The position numbers and the translations under genes are program-made. A stretch of DNA of 64,000 bases from Deltaproteobacteria bacterium (GTDB lineage: Bacteria > Desulfobacterota > GWC2-55-46), in NCBI GenBank assembly GCA_016177845.1, contig JACOUO010000017.1, positions 174,547 to 238,546 of the forward strand, written 5' to 3'. The notes under the pieces were generated by a model that worked only from the letters and a program-made list of their open reading frames with translations, was not told the DNA's origin and searched no databases. Below, piece by piece: positions 9,373 through 19,153 of this stretch (positions are counted from its first letter, which is position 1; each line of letters begins with the position of its first letter).

Positions 9373-10338
9373 ATGAAAAAACTTTTATTTGGTAAGGCGT
9401 CTAATAGGGGTATCTCATTAATCTTAGTCCTGTGGGTGCTTATGCTATTGTCCGTTATCGCGGCTGAATTTTCGCTTACAATGCGCGCTGAGGGCGGCTC
9501 TGTCAGGAATTTCAGGGACGAGGCTGCGGCGTACTATCTCGCAAAGGCCGGAATAGAGATGGGGATAGCAGAAATAGCCGCTGATTACAATATCGTAAGC
9601 CGGAATGAGGATGGCATTGTAGCATTCATGAAAAGCGAGGGCGGGGTATTCAAACCATTGGAATCTCAGAGGTCATTCGGCCTCGGAGGCGGAAGGGTTG
9701 AGTATACGATTAATGATGAATCAGGCAAGCTCAATCTCAACATTGCCGCAAGGCAGGAGATTGAGGAACTGCTGAGAATTGCAGGGATTGAAAAGGTGGA
9801 GAGGGACACCATTGCGGATTCAGTTCTTGATTGGAGGGATGAGAATCATGAGTTCCATTTAAACGGGGCAGAAGACGATTACTACCGCTCGCTCCCAAAA
9901 CCATACGAAGCCAAAGACGGGCTCTTTGACAGCATTGAAGAGCTGCTTATGGTCAGGGGCATGAGCCCCCTTATTTTTTTCGGAAACAAAATACCGCCTG
10001 AGTTCGGGTTGCAAAAAGTAGAAGATGAGCACAAGGGTATCGCGCGCTTTGTAACAGTAAAGGGCGACGGCAAAATAAATATAAATACCGCAGAAGAAGA
10101 GGTGCTCGAGGCAGCGCTTGGCAGGGCAAAGGCTCAGGAAGTGCTGCTCAGGAGAAATACGGAAGGCTATTTTGAAAAGCCTGCTTATGGCGGAGTGCCG
10201 TCCTCAAATATATTTTCTATTACATCCGTTGGCGAAGTGAACGGCTTTCAGGTAAGGCTAAAGGCTATTGCCGAGCGCAAGCCCGCATTGCCCAAAGTCA
10301 GGATTACATATTGGAATGAGAACCCTCTCCTGTACTGA
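9373..10338 (+). CDS. gspK: Minor pseudopilin GspK
   Basis: The 321-residue protein is the large tip pseudopilin. The N-terminus RGISLILVLWVLML lacks the +5 glutamate found in the other pseudopilins, which is the normal GspK exception. The body contains the family features LAKAGIEMG, DESGKLNLN, DSVLDWRDEN, GLFDSIEELLMVRG and KININTAEEEVL, the last being helix-hairpin-helix-like. It lies in the gsp operon 15 bases before gspL. Confidence 0.93.
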   Translation: MKKLLFGKASNRGISLILVLWVLMLLSVIAAEFSLTMRAEGGSVRNFRDEAAAYYLAKAGIEMGIAEIAADYNIVSRNEDGIVAFMKSEGGVFKPLESQRSFGLGGGRVEYTINDESGKLNLNIAARQEIEELLRIAGIEKVERDTIADSVLDWRDENHEFHLNGAEDDYYRSLPKPYEAKDGLFDSIEELLMVRGMSPLIFFGNKIPPEFGLQKVEDEHKGIARFVTVKGDGKININTAEEEVLEAALGRAKAQEVLLRRNTEGYFEKPAYGGVPSSNIFSITSVGEVNGFQVRLKAIAERKPALPKVRITYWNENPLLY

Positions 10339-10353
10339 CCAAGGAAAAAAATA

Positions 10354-11724
10354 ATGGATGCTTTTGGCATTGAGATAAGGGAAGGCAGCTGGCATATAGC
10401 GCACCTTAGAAGGACTGCGCTCAAAACAGTCCTTGTGAAGTCATTTGAGCTTAGCGGTACGAATGAAGATATTTTATCAGCTTTAAAAGCGTATATCTCA
10501 GAGCACAAAATCAAATCTCCCGCTATCGGGATAGGCCTTAAAGAGGGTGATTTTATCTCCAAATCACTTTTCATACCTGCGCCAAACGCAGCAGCGCTGG
10601 AAGGGATACTGAAATTCGAGCTTGAGAAGCATCTGCCGTTTAATGATGAGGAAGCGTCAAGCGCATTTCAGGTGCTCAAAAAAGACAAAAATATCTTCTC
10701 TGTAATAGTGCATGCGGCATGGAAGAAAACAATCGACGGTATCGTTGAGCAGTTCTCAGGCGCAGGGCTTAATCCGGATTATGTGGGCACAAGGGAGGCA
10801 GGGCTTTTAAGTACTCTGCTCGAAAATAAAAAGATCCGGGATGCAGGATTTTTAGCCATCGTCAGTTTCGGAAAAGCTGAGATAAATTTAACCGGATTTA
10901 TTGGTTCGCTCCCTTTTCATTCAAGGAGCATAGAAAGGGTGAAAGAGTGTTTTGAAGAGCTTGCAAGGGAGTTGAAGGTGATGGAGTATTTTGCATCCGG
11001 AAGGCTTGAGGAAATACTGATCCTGTCAGAGGCAAATGAATTTGAGGAATTCTCAAAAAGAGCTGACTGCCTTGGCCTGCCTTTCAGACAAATCGACCTA
11101 AGCGGTTTGAACATTGAAGCACAAGCCGCTCCGTCTTACGGGCTTGCATTGTCAGCACTTGGAAAAGGAAAGATAAACATCAATCTGGCAACTGAGAGTT
11201 TTTTGAAAAGAGCTGAAAACAGGCTGTCATTTTCTAAAAAGATTGTCGCCTCGGCAGCAATACTATTTCTCTCAATCCCTTTCTCTTATATCGCTAAGGA
11301 CTATTTGACCTTGAAAAAAATTGACGCGGCGATAATGGAAATAAAAGCGGAAGGCAGAAAGGTCGAAGACATAAGGCTTTCATTTCAGACAGTAAATGAG
11401 AGCCTCAAAATACTTGACGAGATAAAAGGCGAGGGCTCGACAGGCCCGCTCGATGTGTTAAGGGAGCTTACTGAGTTAATGCCAAAGGACAGCTGGATAA
11501 CCGATATCGAACTCAAAGGCTCAGTGGCAAGTCTTGACGGGGTCTCTGACAGGGCATCTTTACTCCTGCTTAAAATGGAGAGGTCAAAACTGATGAAGGA
11601 CTTTGAGTTCACAGGCCCTGTTGTAAAAGGGGAACAAGGGAAAGAAAAGTTCAAGATAAAGTTCAGGGTAACAGGCGCAACAGAGGATAGAAAAAAAGCG
11701 GGGCACAATGAAGCCCTTGGTTAA
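10354..11724 (+). CDS. gspL: Type II secretion protein GspL (PilM/PilN-like)
   Basis: The 456-residue protein has an N-terminal actin-like cytoplasmic domain (~1-290) with PilM/GspL-like organisation, a single membrane helix (about residues 306-322), and a periplasmic part with a coiled-coil segment and a fold resembling PilN. In the assembled machine GspL recruits GspE to the inner membrane and pairs with GspM. Its end overlaps gspM by 17 bases, supporting coupled expression. Sequence conservation of GspL is low, so the call relies on architecture and position. Confidence 0.85.
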   Translation: MDAFGIEIREGSWHIAHLRRTALKTVLVKSFELSGTNEDILSALKAYISEHKIKSPAIGIGLKEGDFISKSLFIPAPNAAALEGILKFELEKHLPFNDEEASSAFQVLKKDKNIFSVIVHAAWKKTIDGIVEQFSGAGLNPDYVGTREAGLLSTLLENKKIRDAGFLAIVSFGKAEINLTGFIGSLPFHSRSIERVKECFEELARELKVMEYFASGRLEEILILSEANEFEEFSKRADCLGLPFRQIDLSGLNIEAQAAPSYGLALSALGKGKININLATESFLKRAENRLSFSKKIVASAAILFLSIPFSYIAKDYLTLKKIDAAIMEIKAEGRKVEDIRLSFQTVNESLKILDEIKGEGSTGPLDVLRELTELMPKDSWITDIELKGSVASLDGVSDRASLLLLKMERSKLMKDFEFTGPVVKGEQGKEKFKIKFRVTGATEDRKKAGHNEALG

Positions 11725-12274
11725 AGAGTTTTTCATATCATTAAGGCAGAGCAGGCTTTTTTACGGAGCCCTTCTTATTCCGCTGCTCGTTCTGTTGATA
11801 CTTGCAAGGAGCGCCTACAGGTATCACATGGGCGCAAGGGAAGAGATAATGGTTAAGATTGAGCAGTACCAGGCTCAATATTCGATGATGGCAAAGGGTG
11901 AAGATATTCTTACCGCTAAAAAAATTGCTGAAGAAAGGTTATTGAAAATGGAGAAAGGTCTTTTGGACGCTACAAAGCCTTCGATGGCTGCGGCAATGCT
12001 TCAGGAGACATTCAAGGCCTTCTCCTCAAAAAAAGGTATTACCATAACCTCTGAGAAGGCGCTCAATTATTCTGAAAAAGGCAGATACATAAAGATACCC
12101 GTTGAGTTTCAGTTCAGGGCCGGTTTGGCCGAGCTTAAGGACCTGCTCTATGACATCAAGGCAGCCCCTGTGGTAATGGGAGTTAAGGAGATACGCATCA
12201 AAAGCCCAAGGCAAAATGAAGCAGGCAGGCTTGATGTGTCTCTTGTCATTGAGGGCGCGATAAATAAAAAGTAA
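11708..12274 (+). CDS. gspM: Type II secretion protein GspM
   Basis: The 188-residue protein has a short cytoplasmic N-terminus, one membrane helix (YGALLIPLLVLLILA, residues ~19-33), a coiled coil, and a periplasmic ferredoxin-like domain ending in a beta strand. This is the usual GspM/PilO layout. It partners GspL. The call is based on topology, size and the place between gspL and gspC. Confidence 0.82.
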   Translation: MKPLVKEFFISLRQSRLFYGALLIPLLVLLILARSAYRYHMGAREEIMVKIEQYQAQYSMMAKGEDILTAKKIAEERLLKMEKGLLDATKPSMAAAMLQETFKAFSSKKGITITSEKALNYSEKGRYIKIPVEFQFRAGLAELKDLLYDIKAAPVVMGVKEIRIKSPRQNEAGRLDVSLVIEGAINKK

Positions 12275-12284
12275 GGAGCAGGCT

Positions 12285-12950
12285 GTGACATTGGAACGGG
12301 CATTAAGATACTTTATTGTAAAAAACAAAGAGATAAATATAGCTCTGATGCTCTCTGCTGCCCTTCTCAGCATATGGCTTGTAAAAATATGGACAGACAA
12401 CATATCCATAGATTCACTTAAAGAGGGCGTGAGCGCAAGACATCTCAAGGACCCCGGCGTAAAGGCGCTGCCTGCCGTGACTTATTATAACGTCATATCC
12501 GAGAGAGACCTTTTCAGGCCTCAGAGGGTAAAGCTTGAGGCAAAGCCCAAACCAATACAAAAGCCTGTTATTGCCTTTGTGCCGCCGCCTCCCGCGCCAC
12601 CACCGCCGCCGAGGCTGACGCTTGTCGGCACAGTACTGCTTGATACGGGGACAGCGGCGATAATGGAAAATATGGGCACGAGCCGCGGCCCCATTTATTA
12701 CAGGGTAGGCGACCAGGTAGAAGGATATGTGATTAAAAAAATTTATAAGGATATCGTTTTGCTTGAGAAGGGAACGGAAGTCCTTAGAGTGGCTATGAGC
12801 CACTCCGGCCAGGGGACTCAAAGACAGGTGAATACGGCTCCTGTTGCTAATCGGCCTCCTTCGGATATACCGGCGGGGCTTATTCCCAGGCCGCCTTCTC
12901 AGGGGCCCGCATCAAATATACGGACTCAGCCGCAAGCAGTAAGAAGGTAA
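12285..12950 (+). CDS. gspC: Type II secretion protein GspC-like
   Basis: The GTG start at 12285 has AAGGAG six bases upstream. The 221-residue product has one N-terminal membrane helix (~18-37), a proline-rich linker (PPPPAPPPPPR), and a homology-region domain (RLTLVGTVL ... VGDQVEGYVIKKIYKDIVLLEKG) like that of GspC/PulC, which docks the inner-membrane platform to the secretin. The C-terminal tail is proline rich and disordered, and I see no PDZ domain. gspC and gspD lie at the end of the operon instead of the beginning, unlike the classical order. Confidence 0.83.
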   Translation: MTLERALRYFIVKNKEINIALMLSAALLSIWLVKIWTDNISIDSLKEGVSARHLKDPGVKALPAVTYYNVISERDLFRPQRVKLEAKPKPIQKPVIAFVPPPPAPPPPPRLTLVGTVLLDTGTAAIMENMGTSRGPIYYRVGDQVEGYVIKKIYKDIVLLEKGTEVLRVAMSHSGQGTQRQVNTAPVANRPPSDIPAGLIPRPPSQGPASNIRTQPQAVRR

Positions 12951-12975
12951 AAATTCGACTGAAAGGGCTGGTATC

Positions 12976-15150
12976 ATGGGAAACGCGATTTGTCAACGCT
13001 CGAACGCTCACTGTGGTTTTATCAAAGGCACACTCTTTAAACTCTTCATTCCGCAGTTTTTGATCTGTTCACTTCTATTAAGCCCGGCTTATTCCGAGGT
13101 CGGGCTCGACCCATCGGCGGAGGCGCCTCCTTTTGAAGAAGATATCTTAGAGGAATCTATTACTCCGCCCGCTGTTCAGGAAGTTCAGGCTCAGATGCAA
13201 ACGCCTCCGATGCCGACATTCGCGCCCCCGGTAAGGCCGCAGCTCAACAGGAACGATATAAGACCTGAAACAGGCTCTGCGATGCTGAATTTTTCAGACG
13301 CGAGCCTTAAGGATATTTTAAGGACAGTCTCTGAAATAACTGGGGCTAACTTTATAATAGCGCCGGGAGTAGCCGCAAGGATTACAGTCAATACGACAAA
13401 ACCTCTGCCAAAAAAAGATGTGTTCGGTATTTTTGAATCCATACTTGAGGTCAACGGCCTCTCTGCGGTTAAAGTAGGAAATTACTATAAGATAGTGCCT
13501 GCCCAGAACGCGAGGCAAAAGGCCCTTGAGCTCTTTACGGATAAAGACCCTGCAAAAGTACCTTCAGGCGACAGGATGATGAACCTTATTGTCCCCATTG
13601 AGTTTATCTCCGCCAATGACCTGATGCAGGTGCTTAAGCCCATGCTCTCTCCGGGCGGCAACATAACAAGCCACCCTAAATCAAACACTATCATTGTCAC
13701 TGACGCGGCATCGAATGTAAAAAACTATCTTGATATTATAAACGCTCTTGACGCGGGCTCGTTCCGGAAGATGAAGGTCTCTTTGTACCCGATAAAGAAT
13801 GTGGATGTGAAGACCTTGTCAAAAGAGCTTACTGAAGTTTTTACCTCTCTTGGTTTTGGAAAGGATACGCCTCAGATAGCCTTGATACCGATAGAAAGAC
13901 TAAATGGCATAATCGTCTTTTCATCGACTGCAGAGCTTCAGGCGCTTACAAAGGAATGGATTGACAGGCTTGATGTTGCATCGAGTTCAGAGGGCTCTTC
14001 CATACACATCTATTATGTCCAGAACGACAAGGCATCGAATCTTAAAAATCTGCTTGAGCAGGTCTATATCGGAAAAAAGACTGTGGTCGCCGCCGCAGCC
14101 GCGGCAATCTCTGTTCAGAACGCGCAGTCAAGCCAGTCCAATGCGCAAAGCTCCAACGCCTCTCAGTCCTCATTTAAATACGACGGCACAAACAGAAATG
14201 ACCTTATAAATAACGGAGAGACCAGGATATTCATTTATGAGCCTACAAACGCCCTTATCATCCAGTCTTCACAGGTTGAGTTCCAGAACATATTAAATAC
14301 CATTGAAGAGCTGGACAGGCCCCCGAAGCAGGTGATGATAGATGCCCTCATTGCGGAGGTGAAGCTTGATGAGAGCACAAGGTTCGGCATACAGTGGTCG
14401 ATACTTGCGGGCAACTTCAATGTCCAGCAGAATACAGGCATCTTCTCAAGCGTCATAAATGAGCCGAGGGCAAATATAACAGCTCCCCTTGGGGCTGCCG
14501 CGCCGTCGGGGTTGTCCGTCTTTACGACTGACGCGAGCAAATTCTTTGCGGCTCTTCAGGCCCTTGCCTCAACAGGCAAGGTGAATGTGCTCAGCAATCC
14601 TCATATTATAGTCAAGAACTACGAGAAGGCATCTATCAATGTGGGAAGTGATGAGCCTGTTGCCACCCAGTCAACCCAGACAGCCGTTACAGGCACATCA
14701 GGGCTTATCCAGAATATCGAGTACAGAAAAACAGGCGTCATACTTACGGTCGTACCGCAGATAACAGAGGGCGGCATGGTTGCAATGACAGTGAGGCAGG
14801 AGGTCAGCGATAAATCAACGGACAGGACTGTTGGAAGCGCTGTCTATCCTTCGTTTACGAAGAGAGAGGCAGAGACATCCATTGTTGCAAAGGATAAGGA
14901 GACGCTTGTAATCGGCGGGCTTATTCAGGACAGGAAGGATGACTCCGCAAGCGGCATTCCTTTCATTAGCAAAATACCTCTTTTAGGGGGGCTTTTCAGG
15001 TTCACCAATAAGAGCAGGAGTAAGACTGAACTGCTTATACTCATTACTCCCACGGTCATCTCAAACCCGGAGCAGAGCAAAACTGTAAAGGATGAGATGA
15101 CGAATAAGCTCGGAGGCCTCAAAAAGCTACTTTTGAATTCGGGGTATTAA
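12976..15150 (+). CDS. gspD: Type II secretion outer-membrane secretin GspD
   Basis: GspD forms the outer-membrane gate. The 724-residue protein has a signal sequence (hydrophobic run ~20-41), a proline-rich spacer, N0 domain (LNFSDASLKDILRTVSEITG), N1-N3 domains, then the secretin core with the family signatures VPQITEGG, TSIVAKDKETLVIGGLIQD, IPFISKIPLLGGLFR and SKTELLILITPTVI. A Ser/Asn/Gln-rich loop lies in the N3 region (~377-400). No S-domain or dedicated pilotin gene is visible. It is the last gene of the gsp operon and converges on cfa. Confidence 0.96.
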   Translation: MGNAICQRSNAHCGFIKGTLFKLFIPQFLICSLLLSPAYSEVGLDPSAEAPPFEEDILEESITPPAVQEVQAQMQTPPMPTFAPPVRPQLNRNDIRPETGSAMLNFSDASLKDILRTVSEITGANFIIAPGVAARITVNTTKPLPKKDVFGIFESILEVNGLSAVKVGNYYKIVPAQNARQKALELFTDKDPAKVPSGDRMMNLIVPIEFISANDLMQVLKPMLSPGGNITSHPKSNTIIVTDAASNVKNYLDIINALDAGSFRKMKVSLYPIKNVDVKTLSKELTEVFTSLGFGKDTPQIALIPIERLNGIIVFSSTAELQALTKEWIDRLDVASSSEGSSIHIYYVQNDKASNLKNLLEQVYIGKKTVVAAAAAAISVQNAQSSQSNAQSSNASQSSFKYDGTNRNDLINNGETRIFIYEPTNALIIQSSQVEFQNILNTIEELDRPPKQVMIDALIAEVKLDESTRFGIQWSILAGNFNVQQNTGIFSSVINEPRANITAPLGAAAPSGLSVFTTDASKFFAALQALASTGKVNVLSNPHIIVKNYEKASINVGSDEPVATQSTQTAVTGTSGLIQNIEYRKTGVILTVVPQITEGGMVAMTVRQEVSDKSTDRTVGSAVYPSFTKREAETSIVAKDKETLVIGGLIQDRKDDSASGIPFISKIPLLGGLFRFTNKSRSKTELLILITPTVISNPEQSKTVKDEMTNKLGGLKKLLLNSGY

Positions 15151-15154
15151 AGGC

Positions 15155-16264
15155 TCAGCGCACTGAGGCATATTCCCGCACGGAGCCTTTTTTCGAGAGC
15201 ACTATCTGCCATAACTGGAGAGAGCGCGCCCTGAAGAGGCCGGCGCACATCAGGAGATAATATTTCCACATCCTGTAGAACCTGTCACCGTATTTATGGG
15301 AGAGCTTGTGCCAGTTAGCGTCAAAGTTCCTGAACCATGCCATAAGAGTAGTGTCATAATGCGTGCCGATGTTATGCAGGTCCTCGATCCTGAACAAGCG
15401 CTCAAGCGAAGAGCTTATCTGTTTTACTGAGGGCAGGTGAGAGTTCGGGAAGATGTATTTTGCCATCCATTCATCGGTGGTTGTCTGAGTCTTTATGTTG
15501 CCGATGGTATGGAGAAGGAAAAGACCGTCATCTTTAAGGCAGTTATGAGCTACCTTCATGTAAGTATGATAATTGAGAAACCCTACATGCTCAAACATGC
15601 CCAGGGAGACAATATGGTCGAATTTCTCCTTCACATCCCTGTAGTCCTGCAATCTCAGTTCAACAGGCAGTCCCTTGCACATATTCATCCCAAGCTCTGC
15701 CTGCTCTTTTGAAACGGTAACGCCAACTACATGCGCTCCGTACTTCTCGGCGGCGAATTTGGCGAAGCTGCCCCAGCCGCAGCCGATGTCCAATACCCTG
15801 TGCTGAGGCTTAAGCTGTAATTTTCTGCAGATAAGGTCAAGCTTTGCCTCCTGCGCCTCGTCAAGGCTCTGTGTATCTTTCCAGTACCCGCATGTATAGA
15901 CCATCCTTTTATCAAGCATGTGGCTAAAAAGCTCATTGCCAATGTCATAGTGCTTCTCGCCGATTTCATATGCCTTTGATTTTCTGCTCTTGTTAATAAG
16001 ATTTGAGGCCAATATCTTAAAGAGCATCTTTTTGTTATTTCTTATCTTGGCTTCGGGGTCTGTCTGTATGAGCCTGTAGAAGAACTCATCTATCCTGTCG
16101 CATTCCCACCAGCCGTCCATGTACGATTCCCCGAGACCGAGGCTTCCTTTTTTCAGCGTCCTGTCGTAAAACCGTTCGTTTTTGATGTGTATATCCCATG
16201 GTTGAGTGCCATTGACCTTGATACCTGCAGAAGAAAGTACATCTTGTATGAACTTCTTGGCCAT
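15155..16264 (-). CDS. cfa: Cyclopropane-fatty-acyl-phospholipid synthase
   Basis: The enzyme transfers a methylene group from S-adenosylmethionine to unsaturated acyl chains of membrane phospholipids. Motifs include the SAM-binding VLDIGCGWGSFAKFAAEKYG and family blocks YDIGNELF, YTCGYW and LGMFEHVG. I place the start at the ATG at 16264, with GAGAGGTG nine bases upstream, rather than at an in-frame ATG at 16312; the product is then 369 residues. It is convergent with gspD (stop codons five bases apart) and divergent from the aconitase gene. Confidence 0.93.
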   Translation of the reverse strand: MAKKFIQDVLSSAGIKVNGTQPWDIHIKNERFYDRTLKKGSLGLGESYMDGWWECDRIDEFFYRLIQTDPEAKIRNNKKMLFKILASNLINKSRKSKAYEIGEKHYDIGNELFSHMLDKRMVYTCGYWKDTQSLDEAQEAKLDLICRKLQLKPQHRVLDIGCGWGSFAKFAAEKYGAHVVGVTVSKEQAELGMNMCKGLPVELRLQDYRDVKEKFDHIVSLGMFEHVGFLNYHTYMKVAHNCLKDDGLFLLHTIGNIKTQTTTDEWMAKYIFPNSHLPSVKQISSSLERLFRIEDLHNIGTHYDTTLMAWFRNFDANWHKLSHKYGDRFYRMWKYYLLMCAGLFRARSLQLWQIVLSKKGSVREYASVR

Positions 16265-16472
16265 ACGAGTTTCACCTCTCGGGGGTTTTTCTTCCACCGT
16301 TAAGTTTGCCAAAAGCTTTATTTTTTGTCAAATATGCGCAGCATTGGAGGTGTTCAGGGCCAGCCGTTTTAGATTGACAATCTGGCGTTTTTCATGTAAC
16401 CTTAATAACCTTGCAAAAAGACAATGTCTCGCAAGCCCTTGTTTTTAATGGAATATATCAGGGTTTTCAGGG

Positions 16473-16517
16473 TATAATTTACAAAATAACACCTTGTTTT
16501 CAGATCCAATAAGGAGG
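16473..16517 (+). promoter_or_regulatory. Probable aconitase promoter (-10) and ribosome site
   Basis: A consensus TATAAT lies at 16473-16478, about 48 bases before the GTG start. AAGGAGG at 16511-16517 is eight bases from the start. No convincing -35 is seen at the expected spacing. Confidence 0.5.
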
Positions 16518-16525
16518 ATTAAATC

Positions 16526-18457
16526 GTGGGAAAGAATGTCGCACAGAAGTTAATCGACAGCCACCTTGTATCCGGAGAGGCTGTACAGGGCAAAGAAGTA
16601 AATATCAGGATAGACCAGACCCTCACGCAGGACGCCACTGGTACAATGGCATATCTGCAGTTTGAGGCAATGGGAGTGCCGAAGGTAAAGACAGAGCTTT
16701 CAGTAAGCTATGTTGACCACAACACCCTTCAGTACGGCGGTTTCGAGAACGCGGATGACCACAGGTTCCTGCAGACACTTGCATCGAAGTACGGCATCTA
16801 CTTCTCAAGGCCGGGTAATGGTATCTGCCATCAGGTACACCTTGAAAGGTTTGGCAAGCCAGGAAAAACACTCCTGGGCTCAGACAGCCACACCCCCACA
16901 GGCGGCGGTATAGGCATGCTCGCCATCGGCGCAGGCGGACTTGATGTCGCTGTTGCCATGGGCGGCGGCCCGTTCAGCCTTGTTTACCCCAAGGTAGTCC
17001 TTGTAAACCTCAAGGGCAAGCTTAAGCCGTGGGTATCAGCCAAAGATGTAATCCTTGAAGTATTAAGAAGGCTTACAGTCAAAGGCGGAGTAGGAAAGGT
17101 CATCGAGTACGGCGGGGAAGGCGTAAAGAGCCTCACAGTGCCTGAGCGCGCCACCATCACAAACATGGGCGCGGAGCTTGGAGCAACAACATCAGTATTC
17201 CCCAGCGACGATATCACAAAGGAGTTCCTCGCGGCGCAGGGCAGGGAAGCTGACTGGATAGAGCTCAAGGCCGATGAAGGCGCAAAGTATGACGAAACAA
17301 TCGACCTCGACCTCAACAAGCTTGAGCCGATGATCGCAAGGCCCCACATGCCTGATGAGGTATGCAAGGTCTCTGAGATCGAAGGCATGAAAGTTGACCA
17401 GGTCTGCGTAGGAAGCTGCACAAACTCATCCTACAGGGACCTTATGCTTGTATCCGAAACATTCAAAAAGGGCGGCTTCAAGGTACACCCTGAAGTCAGC
17501 ATGACCATCTCCCCCGGTTCCAAGCAGGTCCTTGATATGATGGCCCTCAACAAAGGCCTTTCACACCTTATCGAGGCAGGCGCAAGGATCCTTGAGGCAA
17601 CATGCGGCCCGTGCATCGGAAACGGCCAGTCACCTCCGTCAGGCGGCGTTTCATTAAGGACATTTAACAGGAACTTTGAAGGAAGGTCAGGCACAAAGGA
17701 TGGCAAGGTATTCCTCGTAAGCCCTGAGACAGCGGTAGCCGCTGCCATCTACGGCGTAATCACAGACCCGAGGAAGCTTGGCAAGTTCCCGAAAGTAAAG
17801 ATGCCTGCACAGTTCCTTGTCGACGATACAATGGTAGTTCCGCCGGCAAAAGACCCCTCAAAGGTCAATGTACTTCGCGGGCCCAATATTCAGGCCCTTC
17901 CGAAGCAGGGCGCGCTTCCCGACACACTCAAGGGAAAAGTGCTCATTAAGCTTGGCGACAACATAACCACTGACCATATCACACCGGCAGGCACATGGCT
18001 TAAGTACAGGTCAAATGTGCCCAAGTACTCTGAGTCGGTATTCGCGCAGATTGATGCCAAGTTCCATGAAAAGGCAAAGGCGGCAAACGGCGGTTTCGTC
18101 CTTGGAGGAGAGAACTACGGACAGGGCTCATCCCGTGAACACGCGGCGCTTTGCCCCATGTACCTCGGCATCAAGGCGATCATCGCAAAGAGCTTCGCCC
18201 GTATCCATAAGGATAACCTGATTAACTTTGGCATCCTTCCGCTTACTTTTGAAACAGTTGCGGATTATGACGGGATTGATGACGGGGACGAGCTTGAACT
18301 GCCGAATCTTAAGTCAGCCCTTTCAGGCGATACTGTAATCCTTAAGAATGTATCAAAGGGTAAAGATATAAAGCTGAAGCACGGCTACTCACCGAGGCAG
18401 GTAGAGACAATACTTGCGGGCGGCACCCTTAACTACACAACAGCAAAGAGCAAGTAA
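16526..18457 (+). CDS. Aconitate hydratase (Aquifex type)
   Basis: Aconitase interconverts citrate and isocitrate using a [4Fe-4S] cluster. The 643-residue protein carries the cluster cysteines Cys298 (GSCTNSS), Cys360 and Cys363 (CGPCIG), the substrate motif GSDSHTPTGGG, and the C-terminal swivel domain with ENYGQGSSREHAA. Length and domain order fit the shorter, Aquifex-type bacterial aconitases rather than ~890-residue AcnA. The GTG start is fixed by a strong ribosome site. Codon choice is very uniform (ctt, aag, gca), suggesting high expression. A strong terminator lies inside the convergent bioD gene. Confidence 0.93.
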   Translation: MGKNVAQKLIDSHLVSGEAVQGKEVNIRIDQTLTQDATGTMAYLQFEAMGVPKVKTELSVSYVDHNTLQYGGFENADDHRFLQTLASKYGIYFSRPGNGICHQVHLERFGKPGKTLLGSDSHTPTGGGIGMLAIGAGGLDVAVAMGGGPFSLVYPKVVLVNLKGKLKPWVSAKDVILEVLRRLTVKGGVGKVIEYGGEGVKSLTVPERATITNMGAELGATTSVFPSDDITKEFLAAQGREADWIELKADEGAKYDETIDLDLNKLEPMIARPHMPDEVCKVSEIEGMKVDQVCVGSCTNSSYRDLMLVSETFKKGGFKVHPEVSMTISPGSKQVLDMMALNKGLSHLIEAGARILEATCGPCIGNGQSPPSGGVSLRTFNRNFEGRSGTKDGKVFLVSPETAVAAAIYGVITDPRKLGKFPKVKMPAQFLVDDTMVVPPAKDPSKVNVLRGPNIQALPKQGALPDTLKGKVLIKLGDNITTDHITPAGTWLKYRSNVPKYSESVFAQIDAKFHEKAKAANGGFVLGGENYGQGSSREHAALCPMYLGIKAIIAKSFARIHKDNLINFGILPLTFETVADYDGIDDGDELELPNLKSALSGDTVILKNVSKGKDIKLKHGYSPRQVETILAGGTLNYTTAKSK

Positions 18458-18463
18458 GGCTCT

Positions 18464-19153
18464 TTAAATAAGGGCTTTAGCCAACTGATCAAAGACCCCC
18501 AATCCTAAAGGATTGGGGGTTTCTTTTTTAGTGAATGGGATATCGGAAAGAAGCGGCATGGAGGTAAGCCTCTCGATTTCAGACCTGTTGAAAGATACGC
18601 TCTGGTCCTTAAGGTCAGAGGTCCTATTAAGGACAATACCTTCTACAGTTAAGCCTATATCAATAGCATGGCGGAATGTAAGGAGTGTGTGATTTATTAC
18701 CCCGAGCTTTGAGTTTGCAACTATTATCAGCGGGATGTCGAGATAAGCGATGAGGTCGCCTATTGTCTTTTTATCAGTAACAGGGGCAAGCAGGCCTCCC
18801 GCGCCTTCGACAAGCATAACATCGTGAGCGGCCCTGAGGGTTTCAAAGCAGTTTTTTATCTTTTCAAAATCAATCTCAACCCCTTCAAGCCTTGCGGCGA
18901 TATTCGGGGCAACAGGCTCTCTAAACCTGTATGGGTTTATGATATCAAGCGCGTCATCTGTTCCCGACGCATCTTTTAGCTTTAGCGCGTCTTCAGGGAT
19001 AAGGCGGCCATCTTTCAAGGCGCAGCCTGATTCAACCGGCTTCATCACGCCGATATTAATCCCGTTTCTCCTTAACGCCTCAGCAATCCCTGCGGTGATA
19101 AAGGTCTTTCCTGCCCCGGTATCAGTTGCTGTTATGAAGTAGGCTTTCTTCAT
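18464..19153 (-). CDS. bioD: Dethiobiotin synthetase BioD
   Basis: BioD closes the ureido ring of dethiobiotin from DAPA, CO2 and ATP. The 229-residue protein has the P-loop TDTGAGKT (Lys16), MKPVESGC, and VEGAGGLLAP, which are diagnostic. It is the last gene of the bioBFHCAD operon and its ATG overlaps the bioA stop by four bases. The 3' end contains an antisense terminator serving the aconitase gene. Confidence 0.95.
   Translation of the reverse strand: MKKAYFITATDTGAGKTFITAGIAEALRRNGINIGVMKPVESGCALKDGRLIPEDALKLKDASGTDDALDIINPYRFREPVAPNIAARLEGVEIDFEKIKNCFETLRAAHDVMLVEGAGGLLAPVTDKKTIGDLIAYLDIPLIIVANSKLGVINHTLLTFRHAIDIGLTVEGIVLNRTSDLKDQSVSFNRSEIERLTSMPLLSDIPFTKKETPNPLGLGVFDQLAKALI
18496..18529 (+). 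terminator. Rho-independent terminator of aconitase, encoded inside bioD
   Basis: A perfect 10-bp stem (18496-18505 with 18510-18519) with a TAAA loop is followed by a T-rich run. It lies within the last 30 codons of bioD on the other strand, so one stretch serves both as terminator and as coding sequence. Confidence 0.88.

Noticed and set aside
12976..13080. Later start for GspD after the long N-terminus
   Set aside because: The 20 residues before the hydrophobic run are unusual but the ATG at 12976 is the only in-frame start before the signal sequence, so it was kept.
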